From CAVVNP01 sp963800235 (lineage in GTDB: Bacteria > Actinomycetota > Acidimicrobiia > Acidimicrobiales > Iamiaceae): a stretch of DNA of 64,000 bases. Numbering within the stretch: the first letter of the stretch is position 1; each line of letters opens with the position of its first letter. Where the stretch lies: positions 434,001-498,000 of the forward strand of contig CAWDAD010000003.1 in the NCBI GenBank assembly GCA_963800235.1, written 5' to 3'. A program made the translations under genes and the position numbers. Shown here in pieces: positions 1-9,356 of the stretch. A model generated the notes under the pieces. The model was not told the DNA's origin, did not search any database, and saw only the letters and a program-made list of their open reading frames with translations.

Positions 1-1060
1 CGTACCGCTCACCAATTCCGGAGATGATCGCCTCTGTCTCGGGGTCGAAGTGCCCGTCGATGAGCCAGTTGTCGTAGTGCCCGGGGCTGTGGCCGGCACC
101 GACGGCGACCGACCACAGCGATGAATCGAAGAGCACGGAGTGGTGGTTGCGTGGCTCACCGCCCACGCCCGCCCAGAGCGACTCCGGCGCATCGGGTAGC
201 GACTCGATGGCAGCTGGGACGTCCTCGGCACTCGCCACGACCAACGCGCTCGTGCCGGGTGGGACACGCGGCAGGTAGTGGTTCGTGGCTGCCGCGAAGG
301 AGACGGCGTCGGTCACCTCGACGCTGTACCGGCCATCGGGGTCGACACCGGCGCGGTTGAACGTCCGGTCCGCCGCCAAGTGCATGGCGGCGTAGCCCCC
401 GTAGCTGTGGCCGACGAGCATGACCTCAGAGCCCGCTGGCACTCCCGCACGTTGGAGCGCCGCCTTCACGTCCTCGGCGTATTCGTCACGTCGATAGGGA
501 TTCAACGCAGTGGGAACGGCGTGGCTCATGTCCCTGACCGAGCCGTACTTGCTGGGCGCCATCCACTCACCCACGGCTCCGAGCAGATTGCGCGTACCCA
601 AGCCGTCAGAGAGGTCGGTCACTCCAGGCAGGATCACGATGTAGCGCCCGTTCTCGAGGCGTCGGACCTTGATCTCGTCCCGGCCGGTCGTCCCGTCTGT
701 CGCACCGAGCGCAGCGAGCAGGGATCGACGGCCGACGCCGAGCCGGTCCGAGCTCGCACGGCCGACGCTCCCCGACCGTGACGTCGCCGACTCCGAGCTC
801 GCCCGGCGCTGATCGGCGGCGTTGTTCTCGGCCGAGCGGCCGAAGCCTTCGATCGACGAGGCGATGTCGGTGACGCGGGCTCGCCGCACCGGCCACCACT
901 GATCCTTGAACCGCCGGGCGTCCGAGCCCTGCCAGGCACTCGCCCTGACCCGGCCGTCGAGGTCGAAGACCAACGTCCGGATGCGTTCTGCGCTGGCCCG
1001 CAGGAACCGGCCGAGCGCTTCGACCTCATCCGGGTTCATCCCATGAGTGAGCTCACCCAC
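1..1060 (-). CDS. WXG100-headed alpha/beta-hydrolase, candidate type VII effector (3' end off window)
   Basis: Candidate substrate of the adjacent type VII-like system. Residues 1-95 form a WXG100-type helical hairpin with W-Q-G at 43-45 followed by QWWP and NNAADQRR blocks. An alpha/beta-hydrolase domain follows, with a G-H-S-Y-G-G nucleophile elbow near residue 219 and a His-containing G-H-S-P-G-H-Y segment close to the visible end. The frame leaves the window after about 353 codons, so the C-terminus is missing. GTG at 1060 was chosen because it restores the L-T-H-G-M-N lead-in shared with two neighbours; ATG at 1039 is the alternative. The start overlaps the upstream stop by 8 bases, which suggests translational coupling. 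No Sec signal is visible. WXG hairpins are known export determinants for EssC/EccC ATPases; export of this one is inferred. Lipase, esterase and peptidase activities are all possible. Confidence 0.8.
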   Translation of the reverse strand, partial: MGELTHGMNPDEVEALGRFLRASAERIRTLVFDLDGRVRASAWQGSDARRFKDQWWPVRRARVTDIASSIEGFGRSAENNAADQRRASSESATSRSGSVGRASSDRLGVGRRSLLAALGATDGTTGRDEIKVRRLENGRYIVILPGVTDLSDGLGTRNLLGAVGEWMAPSKYGSVRDMSHAVPTALNPYRRDEYAEDVKAALQRAGVPAGSEVMLVGHSYGGYAAMHLAADRTFNRAGVDPDGRYSVEVTDAVSFAAATNHYLPRVPPGTSALVVASAEDVPAAIESLPDAPESLWAGVGGEPRNHHSVLFDSSLWSVAVGAGHSPGHYDNWLIDGHFDPETEAIISGIGERY

Positions 1061-1706
1061 CGACGGAGACCTCTCCGACGGCACCGTCGAGCTCGAGGGA
1101 CTCCCAATCGTCCCAGCCGGCACGACGCACGCCGTCTACCAGCAGCAACCAGGGAAGATCCGGGGTGACCCGCCAGATCGTCCTTCGCTCTCGGTCATCT
1201 CCGCTGGCCAGCGGAACGAGCCATGTCTCTGCACCGTTGCCTGTGATCCACTGCGTCACTGCTGGCTCGCCCGCCCTCTCGGCGGCGGGCACGAAGGCGA
1301 CCACCGCGCGCTGCTCGATCGACCGCAGCGCGTCGAGCAGCCGCCCACCGTCGCCCGGCTCACGCGTTGTGCCGGCATCGAGGAGCGCGGCGATGGTCGT
1401 CTCGACGGACTCCAGACGACGAACGGCCGACGTGAGCGGCGGGAGCCCGACATCTCGCGGAACCCAGCGCAGCACCTCTGCGGTCGGCAGGACCGTGACC
1501 TCGACCATGTCCCCCGAGCGCTCTGCGCGATTCGAGACCTCAGGACCGACGTGGTAGGTGACCGACGTTCGGCCCTCACGATCGTGGACGGCAAGGCTCA
1601 ACGACATCAGCGGCTCGCAGCTGGGCGTCAGACCGTTCCGACCCGCGAAGCTCGTCGAATCGACGCGTCGCAACGCCCAAGCGTCAATCGGGATCTTGGT
1701 GATCAC
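1053..1706 (-). CDS. Hypothetical protein of the type VII-like locus (217 aa)
   Basis: Unrecognised protein encoded between two WXG-headed genes. GTG at 1706 overlaps the preceding stop by 4 bases, and its own stop overlaps the next start by 8, so it is embedded in the operon. No WXG turn, signal peptide or membrane segment is seen. It looks like a soluble alpha/beta protein, with a Trp-rich C-terminal part containing W-L-L-L-V-D-G and G-W-D-D-W. The position is where actinobacterial ESX loci often carry an EspG-type chaperone, and the size is not far off, but I see no sequence signature to support that. Function unknown. Confidence 0.75.
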   Translation of the reverse strand: MITKIPIDAWALRRVDSTSFAGRNGLTPSCEPLMSLSLAVHDREGRTSVTYHVGPEVSNRAERSGDMVEVTVLPTAEVLRWVPRDVGLPPLTSAVRRLESVETTIAALLDAGTTREPGDGGRLLDALRSIEQRAVVAFVPAAERAGEPAVTQWITGNGAETWLVPLASGDDRERRTIWRVTPDLPWLLLVDGVRRAGWDDWESLELDGAVGEVSVGG

Positions 1707-2392
1707 CGGTCGCGAACTCCGAAGAAGTCGTCGATCCAGCCACCCGGCTGAAGGTGATCAGCGATGTCAGTGCCGAAGGTGTTGTCGATCAAAGCTGACG
1801 TCAATGCCGTCTCGCTGCTCACGGCGTCGAGGCCGAGAATTCCCACCCCTGCGTCGATTCCCTCAGCGCTTGAGCGGACGATCACGTCCGAGAGCTGCTG
1901 GCTGTCGAAGCCGTACTCGAAACCGGCCTCCCATGTGTCGTAGAAGAACCCCTTCGACGCCAGGCCGAGGCTGATCAGCGATCCGGCGACAGGCAGTTGC
2001 TCGGCGAGGTGCAACGCCTGCTCCGAGGCCGAGGGAGTGGACGGCTCAACTCGACCGAGGGCACCGTCGCTGAACTTGCGGGCAGCAGATCCGGTTCCGC
2101 CGTCCACGGAAGCGGCGCCGGACGCTCCGCTGGCTCGACGTTGCTCGGCTGCGTTGTTCAGCGCCGACTGGCCGAACCCCTTCACGGATTCGGCGACCTG
2201 CGCGAGTCGGGTCCGATGGGCCGGCCACCACTGGGTCCGGAAGCGCTGGGCATCGGCGCCCTGCCAGGAGGTCGAGCGCACGCTGCGATCCAGCTGGTCG
2301 ACCAACCGCTCCAGCTCGGCGGCCTGGGCCTGCAGATGGCGACCGAGGTCCTCGACCTCCGTCGGGTTCATGCCGTGCGTGAGACCGGCCAT
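1703..2392 (-). CDS. WXG100-headed protein with unknown C-terminal domain (229 aa)
   Basis: Residues 1-95 are a WXG100-like hairpin: M-A-G-L-T-H-G-M-N lead-in, W-Q-G at 43-45, then QWWP and NNAAEQRR, matching the hydrolase-bearing neighbour almost block for block. Residues 100-229 form a separate domain with small-residue stretches (AEQLPVAGSLISLGLA, GIDAGVGILGLDAV) and an acidic/aromatic C-terminus. No catalytic motif was recognised. The WXG head with a variable tail is the layout of WXG/LXG-type T7 substrates, so export is a reasonable inference. Its stop overlaps the next gene's GTG by 4 bases. A gap of 67 bases separates it from the stand-alone WXG100 gene upstream. Confidence 0.85.
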   Translation of the reverse strand: MAGLTHGMNPTEVEDLGRHLQAQAAELERLVDQLDRSVRSTSWQGADAQRFRTQWWPAHRTRLAQVAESVKGFGQSALNNAAEQRRASGASGAASVDGGTGSAARKFSDGALGRVEPSTPSASEQALHLAEQLPVAGSLISLGLASKGFFYDTWEAGFEYGFDSQQLSDVIVRSSAEGIDAGVGILGLDAVSSETALTSALIDNTFGTDIADHLQPGGWIDDFFGVRDR

Positions 2393-2459
2393 CGAGATCC
2401 TCCTGGTAGGTGGACGGCGATCGGGTCGGAGCCGGAGAGCTCCGACCCGATCGAGTGGA

Positions 2460-2729
2460 TCAGCGGTTGGAGACGCCCTCCTGCTCCGAGGCGTTGTTCA
2501 GGGCCGACGTGCCGAAGCCGCGCAGCTCTTCGCCGATCTTCTGGAGGTTGGTGCGGTGCTGCGGCCACCACTCGTGCTTGAACCGGTTGGCGTCGGGCCC
2601 CTCCCAGCCGGCGCTATTCACGCGCGACTCGATCTGGCTGATGAGCTGCTGGATCTGGCTCTGCTTCTGCTGGAGCTCGTGGCCCAGCGCGCGCACTTCT
2701 TCGATGTTCATGCCATGGGTCAACGCCAT
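2460..2729 (-). CDS. WXG100 family protein, EsxA-like (89 aa)
   Basis: Small helical-hairpin protein of typical WXG100 length with W-E-G at residues 42-44, a Q-rich first helix and an FGTSALNNASEQ second-helix end. In type VII systems such proteins are secreted as dimers and activate the FtsK-like ATPase, whose gene lies just upstream here. Start ATG 2729 is fixed by a strong AGAAGGAGAA ribosome site and by the A-L-T-H-G-M-N lead-in shared with the two longer WXG-headed proteins. There is no obvious C-terminal Y-x-x-x-D/E export signal, so recognition may differ from mycobacterial ESX. Confidence 0.9.
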   Translation of the reverse strand: MALTHGMNIEEVRALGHELQQKQSQIQQLISQIESRVNSAGWEGPDANRFKHEWWPQHRTNLQKIGEELRGFGTSALNNASEQEGVSNR

Positions 2730-2734
2730 GTCGG

Positions 2735-2744
2735 TTCTCCTTCT
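2735..2744 (-). promoter_or_regulatory. Strong ribosome binding site for the WXG100 gene
   Basis: On the minus strand AGAAGGAGAA ends a few bases before ATG 2729. Few other genes in the window have such a clear Shine-Dalgarno, so high translation of this small protein is likely. Confidence 0.75.
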
Positions 2745-2826
2745 CTGACGGTTGTCGGTGGACGACCCGACATGCACCCGACCCCTGTCGGACGGAGCGC
2801 TCGGGCCTTCGGGGGAGCTCCCCGCC

Positions 2827-5800
2827 CTACGTCTGCGCTCCTCCTGGAAGAGCGACCTGGACCTTGTGGGCCAGGCCGTCACGGACGTAGAGACCTCGCC
2901 CGGGTGGGTAGTCCGCCCGGGACAGTTTCGGGAAGGGCGTCTTGAAGACCGTCTCCCCGTCGTATTGGTCAGGGACGAGCACGATGCCTGACCGTGTCGC
3001 CTTCAGAGTCTGGAGCAACCCCCAGGTCGCCCCCATCGCCGAGGTCTCGCCGTCGGCGAAGACCGCGTGCCCGAGATCACGGAAGGCTTCGACGGATCTC
3101 ATGGCGTCGGCATCGGGCTAGCTGGCGACCTTTGCGGCGTCGTCGATGACCAGGACGGCGCTCGGAGGCTCTGACCCAACAGCCGGGGCATCGCCCTTGG
3201 CCCAGCGTTGGCGGACGTCGTCGAGCTGAGCTCCAACGTCTGCGCCGGGCATCACGGAGTCGACCCACGGGAACGCAGTACGCAGAGATGACCGGCCGGG
3301 TCGACGTAGATCATCGGCAGGCCGGAGCGACGCGGTTGACGGCTTCGACACAGGTGACCACCGTGGTGGTGCGACCGATCGGGGCGGCCGACGATGACGA
3401 GGGTGCGTCGACGGGGATCGTCAGCGGCCCAGTGTCTCGTCGGCCAGCCGACGACGAGCCTCGTCGGAGCCGGACGGAGGTCATCGAGACGGATCCGGAC
3501 CGGAGCGATCGGATGGGAGGCGCTTCCGATTCCACGCTGTCGAGCCAGCGTGCCGAGCTCGGCGATGGTGGCCGCTGCACCGCCGTGTTGGCCGTTCCCC
3601 GAGTACCGCGACCTGGACCTCGTGCGAGTCGAAGTAGCCACGACCGGGAGGCGTGCCAAGGGGGAAGGCGCCGGCAGAACTCCGGCCAAGGAGTACTCGT
3701 TGTCGCTGGCCATGCGAAGCACGAGTGCTTCTGCACGACGATCGAGCGCCGAGGGAATGGCCCCGAGCCGATCCGCAGCGATCACGACGTGCACCCGGCG
3801 TGACGGCCATCGATCGCGATCGACTGGAAGAGCTCGTAGATCGAGGCGAGCTGGCTGACCTCGTACTCCTGACGGAAGGCGGGGTACCCATCGACCAGCA
3901 ACAGGATCGCGCTTTGTCCGGCCGCTCGGCGATCTCGCGGTACTCGCCGATCGTGTTGGCACGAACCGATGCGAAGCGAGTCAACCTCTCGTCGATGAGA
4001 CCTCGAAGCATGCGGAGCAATCGGACCGTGCGCTCCTGATCGCTCCCTGGCACCACGGCGCCGACGTTCGGCAGGTCGGTCACCATGTCGAGCCGCGAAG
4101 CGAAGTCGAGGGCGTAGACTGGCAGGGTCCGCCACGGGTCGAGAGGGTGCTCGCCACGGTGAGGTTTGAGGAAGGCGCTCTTCCCCGACCCACCGGTGCC
4201 TAGTACCGCCATGTTCCGTCGAGGTCAGGCACGAAGGCGACGGGAACCTGGTCCTGGTGCGCCGGATCGTCGAGCACCCCGAAGACGAGCTGTGCATCGG
4301 TGCGAGAGATCAGGCGGACGGCCTCACCCAAGATGCCGGCCGCCCGAGTTCATACTCCGCAGCCAGCTCAGCCCGCACGGCTGACGGGGCGAAGGGATCG
4401 AAGCCTTCGAAGCAGCCTGACCGATCGTTCGGACCAGCCGCCGGAGGTCGTTGTCGCTTCGATGGTCCCGCTCGATCGACGGAGCCACAGGCTCCGGCCA
4501 TTCGACGACGGACCCGAGGGAGTTCGTGGCGATCGTGATACGCGGCGGCGGCGCTTCCCCCGTCGTCCAGCCGCCGACGTAGGCGGCCTGGAAGACGCTC
4601 AGCCGGCCTGGCCCGTCTTGGCGATCGCCCGCCCGGGGATGGCAGGGTCGAATGCCGCAGCCGCCTTCGAACCGACGACGTCGTCGCTGTCGTCCTCGTC
4701 GGCCATACGCAGCGCGACGCGCAGGTTGGTGTTCGCCCGGAGGTTGTCCTTGATGACGCCGGCGGGACGCTGGGTGGCCAGCACCAGGTGGAGACCGAGC
4801 GATCGTCCGCGCTGAGCGATGTTGACCACCCCGTCGACGAACTCGGGCACCTCCGGACACGAGCGCGGCGAACTCGTCGACCACGATGACGAGGCTCGGA
4901 GGGGCGTCCGGGTCGCTGCATCGTCTCGAGGTCGAGAAGGTCCTTCGCGGCGTGCTTGCGTTGAGGATCGTGCTCCCGGTGGCGCAGCTCGGCGTGGAGC
5001 GAGGTCAGCGCCCGTTGCACGAGGTGCGGGCTCAGATCGGTGACGAGCCCGACGCAGTGGGGCAGCTGCACGCACTCGGCGAACGCCGACCCGCCCTTGT
5101 AGTCGACGAAGAGGAAGGTGACCCGTGGCGGGGCTGTGCGTTGGCCGCCAGCCCGAGGATCCAGCTCTGGAGGAACTCGCTCTTGCCGGCGCCGGTCGTG
5201 CCGCCGACGAGCGCATGCGGTCCTTGCGTCCGCAGGTCGAGGTGGAAGGGGCCCTGGCTGGAGACGCCGACGAGGGCCTTCAACGAGCCGACGTTGTGCG
5301 CCGGGCCCTCACGCCAGGTGTCTCCATCGCCGGGTAGCGACTCACTCAGGCGCCAACGGTCGGTCACGGCATCGGGTGACTCCGCCAGCTCGGGACCCAC
5401 CTCGTCGAGGTAGGCGACGGCACCGGGCACGTCGCTCGTGTCGTCCCTCGCGCCGCCGCATCGACGATCGGTGCGAGACCTCGCGGCGAAGCTCGATGCG
5501 GCGTCATGACCGAGCCGCTCGGGGTCGACGGGCGCGATTGCTCGACCTCCGTCGACGAACCCCACGGTTCCCTGCGGCGAGGCTGCGTCGACGGCGATGA
5601 AGGCGGTTGCCGCAGCAGGAAGGCTCTCGATCGAACGTCCGATCCACAGGCAGTGCACCCCCGCTGCCGGTCCACGCTCGGCGATCTCGACCAGCAGGCT
5701 GCGCTCGATTGGGACCGTGTCATCGACCATCAGGACCAGCGAAGGAGTGCGGCGAGGGGCGTCGTCGCCCTCGGCGGTTCGTCGATCGACCAGGTCGCGG

Positions 5801-7236
5801 ATCGATGACAGCAGCGTCGATCCATCCGGACCACCCGCAGCGAGCAGCGGACGGTCGAGGAGCGGCTCGTCAGGCGTCGTGTGCGGGAGCCACTTCAACC
5901 AGTCCCATCCTGCTGCGCCGGCCTGAGAGACCGCTGCGGCCAGCTGGACCTCCGCGGGACTGTGCAAGCCGACCAGCTGGACGACCATGACGCGAGCAAC
6001 CTCCATCGCCTGTTCGACCGGGCCAGCGACCCCGAGCACACCGACCTCCGGAAGCGCTGCCACGACCGGCACGTCATCGACGGTTCGGTGGCGATCGACG
6101 ACCTCGTTCAGCATCTGCCGGAGCTCGGGGATGGCGTCGTTCGCTCGCGGAAGCTCGATCTCGGTTCGCGTGGGCAGAGATGCGACCCCCAACCGCAGGT
6201 GGAGGAAGCTGTGCCGGTCCGGCCGCCGGGTCCAGAGCATCGGGGCAAGGTGGCCGCCCGCAGCCATGACCTGACCCGTCGGCGGATGCTCGAGGCGTCG
6301 CCGGGCGACCTCCTCAGCCTGAGCGCTCGTCAGCGTGGCGTCGAGGTGGCGGAGCGACTTGCCGTACTCATCGATCGCCTCGCGCATCGTGTGGCGCGAG
6401 CTGCGCTGCGTCTCGAACCAGGATCCGATCAGCATGATAGGGCTCAGCGCGATGAAGACGACGCTGATGAGCTGCCGGGTGAAGGCGAAGAGGATGATCC
6501 CGAACAGCAGAGGAGCTACGAGCGCGATGGCAGGGAACCGGGTCGGCGACGGTCGGGAGGGCGGTTCAGGTGCCTGCACCTTGCGGCCCTCGTAGGTCGG
6601 ATCGAGGTACGGGGAGCGGTTGAAGGAGATGCTCGACCCGTGGTCCGCCCCGCCGGCGCGGGTGCCCTCGACGCAGAGCACGGAATCGCCGAGCAACACC
6701 TGATCGCCGGCACGGATGACCGCCCGCGCCACCAGCATGTCGTTGACCAAGACGCCGTTGACGGAGTCGAGATCGACCACCTCGACGACGTCGCTCACCG
6801 TGAACCGTGCGTGCCGCTTGGACACCATGGGATCCGCCAGGACGACGTCACTCTCGGGAGATCGGCCGGCCTCGTTCGCGCCCGGCCGAAGCGGGAAGCG
6901 CCGTCCCGCGTCGGGCCCCGCGGCCACGACCAGCGTCGCCGCCGGAGCCCGTAGATCCGCCGCAACGCCCTGATGGGTGGGCTCCGGCTGGACGCTGACC
7001 CGATCTCCCGAGCGCAGTGCTGCATCGCCGAGCGCACGCTCGGCGGCCAGCGAGTGGGCCTCACCCAGCCGTTCGACCTGCAGCGTCACACCTGTCGAAG
7101 CCGGCCCACCCGACGACCGGGGGTTCCGGGTCGAGATCGCTTCGGCAAGAGCCCTCACCGTCGCCGACGCGTCTGCGTCGACCAGGACGTCGTCATCCGT
7201 CGAGTCGCGGCTCGCCAGCGTGAGCTTCAGCAGCAT
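2827..7236 (-). CDS. EssC-like type VII secretion ATPase (FHA + three FtsK/SpoIIIE domains), frame-broken
   Basis: Membrane motor of the type VII-like locus. The first ~80 residues resemble a ubiquitin-like fold. An FHA domain follows at ~95-190 (GRSPESD, SKRHA, V-N-G-V-L-V-N), then two membrane segments (~225-270), then FtsK/SpoIIIE domains. Domain 1 has Walker A G-G-T-T-G-A-G-K-S near 5180-5206 and VVDEF; domain 2 has G-T-G-G-S-G-K-S near 4170-4212 and LLLVDGY; domain 3 has a degenerate G-R-T-T-T site near 3375-3400. N-terminal FHA with cytoplasmic ATPases matches Firmicutes EssC/YukBA rather than mycobacterial EccC. Residues are sensible to about 5120. After that the frame changes near 5120, 4908, 4858, 4612, 4380, 4335, 4208, 4165, 4120, 3912, 3798 and again before 3350, and an in-frame TAG sits at 3118. 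The total span of about 1470 codons fits an intact family member, so consensus errors are the first suspicion. Confidence 0.85.
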
Positions 7237-7360
7237 GGCGCTGCCCGAGCCTGCCGTCGGCCATCACCCCGCCGCCCGATCCTCAGCAGCAACCTTCAGC
7301 CCCTCCCTTGCTCCGCCGCTGTTGCACCCACCAGTAGCTCGGCAACCTACGACGACTACA

Positions 7361-7390
7361 GCGCGCGACGAACAACTGAAGTTCGCGCGC
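7361..7390. promoter_or_regulatory. Inverted repeat in the divergent essC-like/FHA promoter region
   Basis: Perfect 8-bp arms GCGCGCGA (7361-7368) and TCGCGCGC (7383-7390) flank a 14-base spacer inside the 186-bp divergent region 7237-7422, the least G+C-rich intergenic stretch in this part. It could be an operator shared by the secretion locus and the FHA gene, or a hairpin in the FHA leader. I could not place a convincing -10/-35 pair. Confidence 0.35.
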
Positions 7391-7422
7391 GGAACCGGCG
7401 CCAGGATGAGGGCGGTGACGAC

Positions 7423-8417
7423 GTGACCAGCGGCAGCGAGCACCCCAGAGGTCTCCCGGCTGCTCCAGTCCGCCTGGTTCGACCGCCCTCTGTGGCCGAA
7501 GGGGTCGGCACGTTGCTCGTCGGGCCGACCGTGGTGGCGCTGGTGGACGTCGCGTCGTCGAGCGAGCTCGTCGTTCGTCTCGCTCCGCTCGTGCTCTCGG
7601 GCGAGCCCCTCGACACGATCCTCCGGCATCTCGACGGGCCAGTCGAGGGAGCGAGCGCCGACGTGGGCGTGCTCGGCGAGGGCCTCGACGGCCCAAGCCT
7701 GTCGGTGCGAGGTGCGGCCACGAGCGCCGTTCGGTCAACCGACCGGCTCGAGCGATTCGATGCAGCAGGACACGTGTGGAGGACTCGGCGCATCCCTCCG
7801 GGCGCCCAGGTGGAGATCCGCCTCCCATCTGCGGCGATCGGGCCCACCGATCCGGCGTTCACCAGAGCGATGCCCGGCGGCATCCTCGCCGCCGGTGCGG
7901 TCTCGGCCTTGCTCGCGGATCGGGTGCCGGCCTCGGTCCGACCGATCTCCCGGCACCGGATCAGGCGCCGCGCCTCGACGCTCGACACCTCTTCGAGGGA
8001 ACCGTCCGCGGGATCGACGAGCCGACGGCCCCAGCCCCTCGGCCGCCGGAGGGATTCGCCAACCCGGGCGGTCGTCGATTCGAGCCCGCCTTCGCTTCAC
8101 GAACGGGCGGATCGTCGAGCTGAGCTCGCACGCTCTCGTCGGTCGGAATCCGCCAGAGGGGGTACTGGTCGACGGCGAACCGGCCCGAGTGGTGCGCGTC
8201 GCCGATCCGGACGGCGAGATCTCTCGCGACCACCTCGCCGTCCACATCACCGCCGATGGCGTCCTCGTGACCGACAGAGGCTCGGTCACCACACCTCCAT
8301 GAACCTGTCGACCGGCGGTCGCTACGACTTCGACCGGGACGGCCAGAACCGTTGCCGGTGGGCGCGATCGTGCAGCTGAGCGCGTGGGTCGCGTTCACGG
8401 TCGAGCGATTGGGTTGA
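7423..8417 (+). CDS. FHA-domain protein divergent from the secretion locus, frame-broken
   Basis: Starts at GTG 7423 behind an AGGATGAGG-like ribosome site. The first ~180 residues are an unrecognised alpha/beta region (GVGTLLVGPTVVALVDVA; V-W-R-T-R-R-I-P-P-G-A-Q-V-E). A C-terminal FHA domain at ~8082-8417 shows the family blocks S-S-H-A-L-V-G-R-N, S-R-D-H-L-A-V-H, V-T-D-R-G-S and a final V-Q-L-S beta strand. Reading it requires frame changes near 7950-7990, 8090, 8292 and 8350; the stop is TGA 8415-8417. FHA domains bind phosphothreonine, so together with the FHA in the ATPase this suggests Ser/Thr-kinase control of the secretion locus, although no kinase is in view. Confidence 0.65.
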
Positions 8418-8558
8418 GCAGTCGACCGGCGACCGGACGGCGGCGCCTTTCACCGATCCTTACCCAGGGCAAGGTACAGATGCGCCCTCACAACCCAGCG
8501 ACGCCACCCCCACCAAGTCCCCCCGCGCGGTGAACGGCGACAACACCAAGGACGGGAC

Positions 8559-9353
8559 ATGGACGTGTTGACGAAGGTCGAGGCCGATCGCCGATGGCGG
8601 CGGGACGTGCGGGAGGTGGTGCGCTCGCGGCCCGGCGCGCTGGCGTCGCACCGGACGGCGGCGGCGCTGTGGGGGCTGGACGGCTCGCCACCGGAGGTGG
8701 TCGAGGTGCTGTCCGAGGGGTCCTGGCGGTCGTCGTCGGCGCCGGACGTCGTCACCCACGGGACCACCGACCTGGTCGGCGGCGACGTCAGCGAGCGGGA
8801 CGGCGTGCCCTGCACCTCGCTGGTGCGCACCCTGGTCGACCTGCCGGCGGTGCTCGACCGGCCGGCCGCGGCACGGGTCCTCGACGCGGCCGCGCGGGCC
8901 GACGACACCGTGCTGCGCCGCGTGGCGCGGCGGCACCTCGAGGTGGCCCGACCCGACCGGCGGGGCAGCGCCGCCCTGCACGCCCTGCTGGCCGAGCGGG
9001 GGGCCCTCGTCGCCGCCACCGACGCCGGCTTCGAGACCCAGGCGTTCCGGCTGATCGGTGGCAGCGACCTGCCGCTCCCGGTGGCCCGGTGGCAGGTCAC
9101 CGACGCCGAGGGCTCCTGCTCGGTCGACCTGGCCTGGCCCGAGCTGCGGGTGGCGCTGGAGTGCGACAGCCGGGCCCAGCGCCTCAGCCACGCCGGCCTG
9201 CGCTGGGACCAGACCCGGCGTTGGCGGCTGCACCGCCAGGGCTGGCGGGTGGTCGAGGTGAGCCTGGACGAGGTGGTCGCCGACGGGGACCTCGTGCTCG
9301 CCCGCCTCGCCGACCACCTGGCCGACCGTCGCCGCAAGGGGCTGCTCCTGTGA
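8559..9353 (+). CDS. AbiEi-like / DUF559 protein (264 aa)
   Basis: The N-terminal half resembles the winged-helix and central region of actinobacterial AbiEi-type antitoxin-like proteins (SHRTAAALWGLDG, T-S-L-V-R-T-L-V-D-L). The C-terminal ~100 residues are a DUF559 domain of the Vsr/restriction-endonuclease fold: V-D-L-A-W-P-E-L-R-V-A-L-E-C-D, then S-H-A, and R-W-R-L-H-R-Q-G-W-R-V-V-E-V. The D...E-x-D pattern is compatible with a metal site, but nuclease activity is unproven for this family. The usual AbiEii nucleotidyltransferase toxin is absent on both sides. It converges on the Lhr gene with 3 bases between stops. An AAGGACGGG ribosome site precedes the ATG. Confidence 0.75.
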   Translation: MDVLTKVEADRRWRRDVREVVRSRPGALASHRTAAALWGLDGSPPEVVEVLSEGSWRSSSAPDVVTHGTTDLVGGDVSERDGVPCTSLVRTLVDLPAVLDRPAAARVLDAAARADDTVLRRVARRHLEVARPDRRGSAALHALLAERGALVAATDAGFETQAFRLIGGSDLPLPVARWQVTDAEGSCSVDLAWPELRVALECDSRAQRLSHAGLRWDQTRRWRLHRQGWRVVEVSLDEVVADGDLVLARLADHLADRRRKGLLL

Positions 9354-9356
9354 AGG

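Noticed and set aside
1053..1706. EspG-type chaperone assignment
   Set aside because: Position fits but no family signature could be seen; left as unknown.
2827..5120. Programmed frameshifting in the essC-like gene
   Set aside because: About a dozen changes in both directions without a shared slippery site; errors explain it better.
8418..8558. Terminator or small gene between the FHA gene and the DUF559 gene
   Set aside because: No stable hairpin with U-tract and no convincing start with coding character.
8559..9353. Complete AbiE toxin-antitoxin system
   Set aside because: Only the AbiEi-like head fused to DUF559 is present; no AbiEii nucleotidyltransferase on either side, here or at 33007-33946.
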